Shown here in pieces: positions 57,000 through 64,000 of a stretch of DNA of 64,000 bases (the stretch's first letter is position 1; every line of letters begins with the position of its first letter). The notes under the pieces are model-generated. The model did no database searches. It was not told the origin of the DNA and saw nothing but the letters and a program-made list of their open reading frames with translations. This DNA comes from Trichopria drosophilae (Eukaryota > Arthropoda > Insecta > Hymenoptera > Diapriidae), in the NCBI GenBank assembly GCA_030407085.1, contig CM059584.1, forward strand, positions 7,254,001 through 7,318,000, read 5' to 3'. Both the position numbers and the translations under genes were made by a program.

Positions 57000-59900
57000 A
57001 ATAAGAATTACTGCTCACCATTCAAATTTAATTTATGTTTCATAAAGGGTAATGAAATTAATTACTTTTTACAAATTGTAATATTTAAATTGATTATGAA
57101 ATCTCGTAAAATAATATCCAATGTTTTTTATTTTCAATTATTTAGGAGCAAAACAATGAAACAACACAAAAAACATCGAACGAAAAGCCTCGTCTTTTTA
57201 TGTGTTATGTCATATGAATTAATTTTCGAAAAATATATCTAATATAATGAACTTATGTAAAATTGTATATCTTATTTTTAATAACTTTTGAGAAACACCC
57301 AGATTGTAAAGAGTCTATAATATTCCGAGTATAAGCAGAATTCCATTTTCAGTGAGATTTTGTGTCACATTGTTTCTCATAAGTGCAGGTGGCAACGGAC
57401 TTGAATAATCTAAATAAGGGATGGGAATTCCTAATAAGACGAAGACAATTACACGACGGAATTACTAACCTGTAAGAACAGATTGCGCTACTGTAACAAC
57501 TGAGTAAGTTATGCAGAAATGACGTCCTTCTTTGAACCGAACGAAAGAACAGAATGACATCTTTAATTTAGTTGAGATGTATCTTTTAAATAATAAAGGA
57601 AGTACATTTAAATAAGGCAAATGTCCTAATCACGAAACAGGCGTTATGAGAGAGTTGTGTTAAATATAAAAAAATTAATTAAAAAAACGTTAAATATTGA
57701 ATATTTTTATTGTATATTATGTAGTTATTATTTTTGAAATAATAATTACTCTTGTAATTTGCATTGTACTTAATAAATCTGCATCAGGGTTTCATAAGTT
57801 AATAAATAAAAATAAAATTCCTTTTATAAAATCAATTTGCTGTTGCAAAATTATTTTATACGGGCAAAAGTGGATAAGCTACACGTCCCTATTATGAAAC
57901 ACCAACAGACAGTATGTCCCTAATGTTTTATTGAAAGTTTACTTATTATGAAGGGCATGTATAAAATCACTTTCTCATTCGGAAAAAAATAACTTGACAC
58001 TTTTTTAACGTATTTTAGCTTCTTGATTACGAATATGATAATGAAAATTATAGGTCGGGCATATTGAAGCCGACATTTTGAAAAAATCTTATTTCATTGT
58101 GGGGTTTTACATGTATTTTTAAAGATACATATCAGACAGAAAATATTTCAAACATAAAGATAGAGCATAAAATTTCGAACAAAAATGGTTAAATGCATTT
58201 TTTTTTCATAATGGCAAAGGTAATGCGTATAAATATCCCAGAATACGAAACTATGTTATAAATGAGGTTATGTGACATGATAAACCGTCTTTTGTGACAT
58301 TAGTATAAATATTAGGATGAAAATGAATGTAACCATTTCTTAGAGAATTTCATTCTCCATCTTTCTTGTCTAAAACATTTATTGGTCTCATTTGTATTTT
58401 TTATAATAAATGTATAAAAACGCTTTTTCCAATATTGCGACTTCAGTATGTCTGACGGGAAATTTTTCGTTATATTCGAAAATAGGAGGAAAAACATATT
58501 AAAAAAACTGGTTACGATGCTCTTTTTGAGTGAGGAAATTCACCCGCTGTTTTACCTATTATTAGGTTAGATTTACACTTAATAAATACGGTATTGTTAA
58601 ATCTATACAGACGTAGATCTAATACTAACTTATACAAAATCGAAAGTTTTTTAAAAGGTTTAAGATTTTCTTTTAAAAAACGCGAAATGTTGAGCCTATT
58701 ATATCATTGTTTCGTAATTATTTATTATTAATATAATTAAAAATTATGTCCATATTGTGAAACTCTTTTTTATAAATTATGTGTTTTTAAGATCAGAAAA
58801 TTTGTTTAACATTAACAATGTAACATGAACTTCTTAGTAATGAATTTATAATGCTTAAATAATGTTATTAAGTGAAGATTCTTGAAACCATTAACAATTT
58901 ACGTGACCAGTTTGATGCTAATGACAGATCGCTTCGCTCTTAAGAAGAGATATTTGCACATAACTATTTTTATCGTCTATTAAAAGAAATTATACTATGC
59001 AATCATTTATGTTAAAATTAAATTAAACAACGCCTTCATGCCTATAATTTTTGTGCAGATAATATATACTTTAATTAAGGTGTAATAGAGCTTATTGTCT
59101 TGTTTCAAAGATTGGGACAGTGTTTCATAATTGGGACTTTTACCTTATTTTTATCTTTATTGAATATGATATAAGGTTAGTATCTTAAAATTCAAAATAA
59201 TAGCTATTATATCTTTTACTTTGCAGAAATTAAAAAATATTATTCTACTTGTAGTCCTTCATAAAATATAAGAATGTATTCACTATTTTCCAGGGGTTGG
59301 AAAAGGATAGAGAGGACGAAACATGCTACTATTGGGAGGGAGTGCTGCTTCATTTCATTAATCTAAATATTTAGTTACACGACACGTCTAAATATAGTAT
59401 TCCAATTTGAATTTTCTGTATAAAAAATTAAAATTAGAAATAAAAAAGAAAATTTTCAGAAAATAGCTTGAAGCAATCTAACAGATGTAGGAAATGTTTT
59501 ATTCAAGTTTACAGAAAATTAAAAAATCCAGAATATGATCTATTCTTATGGGAATTGTTAAACCATATGGTGAATATTCTTCAAGTTATATTTCTTGGTG
59601 CATTTTTTAATGTTAAACAGAATTTCAGTATATTTTCATTCAGCAATTTTATAATTATTATAAAACTTAATATTTATTATATTTTGAAGTACAAACTATC
59701 AAAAACTTGTAAGGGTATTCCGCACTTGAAAACTATAAAATCATTGCTAAGACTTTAGTCAAAATGTGCTATAAAATTTGTATTTGTTTCGTAAATTGTG
59801 TTTAATAGTCAAATATTTACAGTTTTAGATTTTTAGTAAACTATTTTTAACCCATTGTGACCACATTTTTCGAAAATTAAAATGGAATTTGTATCAACTG

Positions 59901-61265
59901 ATTTCACCTAATGAGTTTGAAATCAACGCAATGAATTCCACGAAGTTCATCCGTCTTATTATGGATCACCCATTTTCAATTTCGCAAATCAACTCTCGAT
60001 TTGTAATCAGGAACTACCAAAAATCCGTACATTACAAATTGTTAAGAAAATCGACCAACATCAAAGACGACGTATGATTATCTTTCTAATAATTCTGCAC
60101 TCAATTAAGGATTTTAAATATTACTAATGTAGTACTAGGAGACAAATTTCAACTAGAAAACAAAATCGCAGGTATAAACTTTTAGAAATTTAAATTTTAT
60201 AAATGAAATTATGCCATAAATATTATGCTATGAATAATAAGATGGTCTTATCGATTTAAATTACTTGACGCGGGTTAAAATAAAAAAAAATCTTCAGGGG
60301 TTCTAAAGTGGTCTGCCGGTAAGGTAGAAATTTCCATAAAAAACGTAAATTAAAGATGACTGCATACAATTTTGAAAATACGGGTTCTGTAAATGCAATT
60401 CTAATTACTGTAGAATATTTCCAAGAAAATACTAAAGACATTAATTGAAAACTGACCGAGAATTGTCGGAAATAAATAAAAAATCACTTATTTCTTATTT
60501 GGTATTTTCTAAAGTAATTAGAATCACCCTTACAAAGCCAGAATTTTGAAAAATTGATTAAGTAATTTTTTATTTACGGTTTTTAACAAAAATTGCTACC
60601 TTATCGACGGAGGAGTTTTGAACCCCTTTAAAGGAATTTTTTTTATTTTATTTCTACTGTTGATATGAGTTGACGTCATAAATGAGCAAATGGTGTATTT
60701 TTGATATATTTTACAAGTTTTTATTAGTATTTACTAACTATAACAGAAATCTGACCTTTTTTTATATTCGTGCGAATCAGAGCAGTTGAAATCATTTGAA
60801 ACACTCTAGAATTTAGTTTAAAAAACTTTTCGACATATTACACATTAAAATTTAGCGGCATTTCAGATCAAAGGAAAGCCGTCGGTAATAAGATATTTCA
60901 TTATGGATTATTGGTGGAGGGGGGGCCCTAATCGAGTGTTTAAGTGGTGGAAAATTCAAGTTTCCCACATCGTTAAAATTGCGGCGACGAGAAAAACCCC
61001 AGCTTTGTGTTTGATCGTGTTCAATCATGCGCTATTCGGTCTAATTGAGAGTGTGGAGCTTGGACTTCGACCCTGACATCTATTATACGTGTGTACCTTT
61101 TACCGCTCACTTTTGCACTACACGGCTACATCGTTAAATTTGCGAAGAACAACGGTGCGAATTTTGCATGCGTTGAAGGCGAAAATACTAATCTTGGTAA
61201 TGAGATGATCTAAGAGAATTTCTATTGTTCCTTATAAGAATGTAATTTTTCAGATAATTTGCAAT
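57000..61265. other. AT-rich intergenic DNA with minor dispersed motifs
   Basis: No gene recognised. The motif GTCCY(T)AATTATGAAAC-like occurs at 57623, 57885 and, reversed, 59111-59137. TAGAGAATTTCATTCTCCAT at 58340 matches a stretch at 47.38 kb. A GC-balanced patch lies at 60880-61160. ORFs up to 96 codons (59468-59758) look like chance frames. Confidence 0.4.
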
Positions 61266-61270
61266 ACCTG

Positions 61271-61886
61271 CCCAGACGGCAAGAAATATTACAGCAACAT
61301 CATAGTAACATTGCAATATTACGGTAATATTGCAGAAAGATATTGCAATAATATTGCAGTGATACTGCTCTGACATAACGTAATATGACTCCAATATTAT
61401 ATATTGCCCTGCAACATAACCGAAATATTACTGCAATATCACCGTGTATTATATTGCCGTGTAATATAACAGCAATGTTACTGTCATATTACTTCGTGAT
61501 ATATTGCTGTGTAACATAACCGTAATATTACTGCAACATTACCGTGTGATATATCGCCCTGTAACATAACCGCAATATTACTGCAACATCAACGTGTAAT
61601 ACATTTCCGTGTAATATAACCGTAATATTTCTGTAACATTACCGAAATATTACCTCAATATTACCTCGTGATATATTGCCGTGCAACATAACCGTAATAT
61701 TACTTCAATATCACCGTGAGATACATTGCCTTGCAACATTACCATGATATTACTGCAACATTACCGCGTGATATATTTTCGTGTAATTTTGCTGTAATAT
61801 TACTGAAATATTACAAAGTTTCTGTAATATTGCTGTAATATTGCAATGTTGCTGCAATATGATTGCAATATTACGTGCCGTGTGGG
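61271..61886. mobile_element. Inverted-repeat element with a 50-bp tandem core
   Basis: The ends CCCAGACGGCAAGAAATATT and ACGTGCCGTGTGGG are imperfect inverted repeats, continuing as AATATTGCAAT words. Between them lie roughly nine units of about 50 bp built on GTAACATAACCGTAATATTA, CTGCAACATTACCGTGTGAT, ATATTGCC, themselves made of ATATTAC / AATATTGCA words (one unit carries an extra about 20 bp near 61640). Non-coding. The target duplication is not identified. Confidence 0.75.
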
Positions 61887-61889
61887 TGT

Positions 61890-64000
61890 GTATATGTCAT
61901 TAATAAACAATTTTTATTTAGTGGTACCGTAATAAGGAGTACATTCAGCTATTGCTTTTTTTTCATAAATCTTTGTGACCAAAAATAAAATAACACTGTG
62001 CACCAAAAAATAAAAAATTGCAGGCATTTTTACAGTGGCCTAGCACAAAGTGTAGGTCAACGCCCTAAGAAAAATGGTAAACTAACAAAAAATTGATAAT
62101 TTTAATAGAATATTCGAACCACATATTCTGAAATCATGTTCGTTTGAAATAGTTATTTTATTAAAATTAAATTTGAACGATTAATTTAAATTTTCGGGTT
62201 GTTGACATCAACCACTAAATGTGAAAAAAGTGTAAATTATCTGATTGTGCATTATTATCGTAAACAGAACTTTTGATTTCATATTTTGCATATATATATT
62301 TACTTTACATAACTTGACCACTAACAGGTTCTGTATCCCTCTAGCGATAATATAGAAAACTAAATGTTCATTTTACAAAAAAATACACGTATCAGAATAC
62401 AAAAAATCTTCACTCTTACAAGGCTGACAAAAATCACGGATAATAAAGATCGCAACTTTTTTAAATCATATAATAGCTTTGATAAAATTAATGGACTTGC
62501 ACTTTATAAATGTGTGGGAGAAACATAAAACATATTGCAAAGTTGTGGCTTGACTATATTTATATTTGTTTGTTATTTTATAAATTTTCATTCTGATGCA
62601 TTGAGTATGATGACTAATTTTTCAAAAAGTCAGGAAAAAAACAAGTAGTTACAAGTATGGCAAGTATTGAAGATATTAAAATGTGGCTAAAATACAGCTA
62701 ATTTTTCTGGTTTACTACTTAAATTGTTTGTGTTACCTTTCGCTGGTGATAACAACTAAACCAATATGTCGTTGCTACTATAAATTGTTCCTACTTAGTC
62801 CGATAATACTAAACAAGTCTATGTCAATGACTAAATTCTAAACCTCATCAACTAAAATAACTAATATACAACTTAATAACAATAAGTAACACATCGTCAG
62901 TACGCATACTTCTAATTTTACTTGTGTCTTAAGCAGTGGAAAATTAAAAAACGACTTCATTAAAAAAGATATTGTCTTAATTTGAGTAAATATATGTTTT
63001 GATTTGCGACCACTGAAATATATTTGCTTGAATATATCTAGTCCAGTGTACTAGAAATGTACTAGTCATCACTGCAGCACTGCCTGTGAGACAATGTAAT
63101 TTATTTACACATTATCAAGTAACATAAATTAAATAATTAATTTTAAAATTCTTACCTCATACGATAAAACCATGTTGCAAATTCAGAGATTTCATTACGT
63201 TGTTTAAATCCTGGACTAACGTGTCACTCATCTGTGATAAAATCGGTGCCATAAAACTGAATTTCTTGAATAAATAATTTACGAATAAATTGACTGATCT
63301 CAAGATTTACATTAATTCCGCGTTTTACACTTTCCAATTGACATGAAAGTTAAACGAGTTCTAAATTAATTTATATAAAATGTATTTTAAAAGATAAGTA
63401 AGTCTCCAAAGTATCTTATTAGTCGGAAGTGATATTTAAACGTCAAGTTACAAATTTTAATAAATTACGTCTTTAATATTAATAAACAATTTAGAAATAA
63501 CCGAAGTGTACGCGTTAGTTTATTGACAAGTGATATTATGTTTGAAATGTTCCGTTCCAAACGTCACATTGAATTTTTTTAGAAATGTCAAACGTATCAT
63601 TTGTGTATAATTTCGTATTTGATAGTCTAATCCATTTATTGGCATTCTCGTAATAATTTTGATAAGATAAGTCTCAAGGGCGTTGTTCGACATACGGTAA
63701 AAAAAGCCTAACCTACTGTTCTTTTTTCTCCTCCTGGTCATAATCCTCTATTAAATAGAAAGATATCTACTACGTAAGAACACTTTCAAATTGATCGAGT
63801 AGCATTGCGATACTGCAAGAAATTAATTCTTTGATGTAACCGCAAGAACGATACTCCTACAAGAAAGCGAGAGAAGAAAGCAAACTTAATAAGCCGCAAT
63901 TCCATCCTACTAGGAGTAAAAGCCTGCCATTTTATGCATTATAGTGTTCATTTACGGGATTCTAATTTTCATTAAAAAACTTGAAAATGGGAAAATTTAC
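61890..64000. other. AT-rich intergenic DNA, nothing recognised
   Basis: No domain, repeat end or RNA gene is visible. The 73-codon minus frame at 63520-63741 has no family resemblance. Confidence 0.45.

Noticed and set aside
1..64000. CRISPR array, bacterial or viral cluster
   Set aside because: No regular direct repeats with unique spacers, no dense operons; gene content and codon landscape are those of animal intergenic DNA.

Overview
This is 64 kb of AT-rich (about 30% GC by eye) animal nuclear DNA, almost certainly from an arthropod and probably an insect. The evidence is the transposon mix: Jockey/CR1-type and other non-LTR retrotransposon reverse transcriptases, a Penelope-like GIY-YIG endonuclease, a DIRS-like tyrosine-recombinase retroelement, and many short inverted-repeat elements of Tc1/mariner, pogo, piggyBac, CACTG and unclassified types. 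No intact host gene, rRNA or functional tRNA was found. Nothing is bacterial: there are no operons, ribosome-binding sites or dense genes. The window reads as intergenic or long-intron DNA filled with decayed and nested mobile elements.

Layout. 0.6-1.2 kb: decayed non-LTR RT. 1.7-2.2 kb: degenerate repeat. 3.5-4.5 kb: Tc1-like and pogo-like MITEs. 5.3-5.9 kb: GC-balanced island with a 127-codon ORF. 6.4-7.0 kb: degenerate satellite. 7.1-8.5 kb: 5'-truncated LINE with a 400-codon RT frame still open. 9.3-10.6 kb: Penelope-like endonuclease between 344-394 bp inverted repeats. 12.1-12.8 kb: two foldback elements. 17.8-20.6 kb: a MITE with 8-bp target duplication, then a broken DIRS-like element on the minus strand. 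22.2-24.05 kb: three MITEs. 24.6-25.3 kb: GC-rich island. 25.4-26.9 kb: large piggyBac-like palindrome holding an LTR-like insertion and flanked by direct repeats. 30.8 kb: GC-rich hairpin at TTAA. 31.35 kb: a strong candidate hammerhead ribozyme on the minus strand. 37.9 kb: piggyBac-like MITE. 39.2-45.5 kb: CACTG-type elements, one nested inside a MITE, plus a foldback copy. 47.2-47.8 kb: a direct repeat with ribozyme-like hairpins. 49.1 kb: third foldback copy. 50.4 kb: RT fragment. 55.9 kb: near-perfect inverted repeat with a 14-bp target duplication. 54.9 and 56.9 kb: tRNA-like SINE remnants. 61.3-61.9 kb: inverted-repeat element with a 50-bp tandem core.

The most interesting signal is the hammerhead ribozyme: all core residues, a GUC cleavage site, a 6-bp stem I, a bulged stem III, and 11 nt of perfect complementarity between loops I and II. 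Weaker 'CTGANGA-hairpin-GAAA' signatures lie in the Penelope repeat arms, the 47-kb repeat and the 56-kb inverted repeat. Retroelements with terminal self-cleaving motifs may therefore have shaped this locus repeatedly. All assignments come from reading the sequence; no database search was run.
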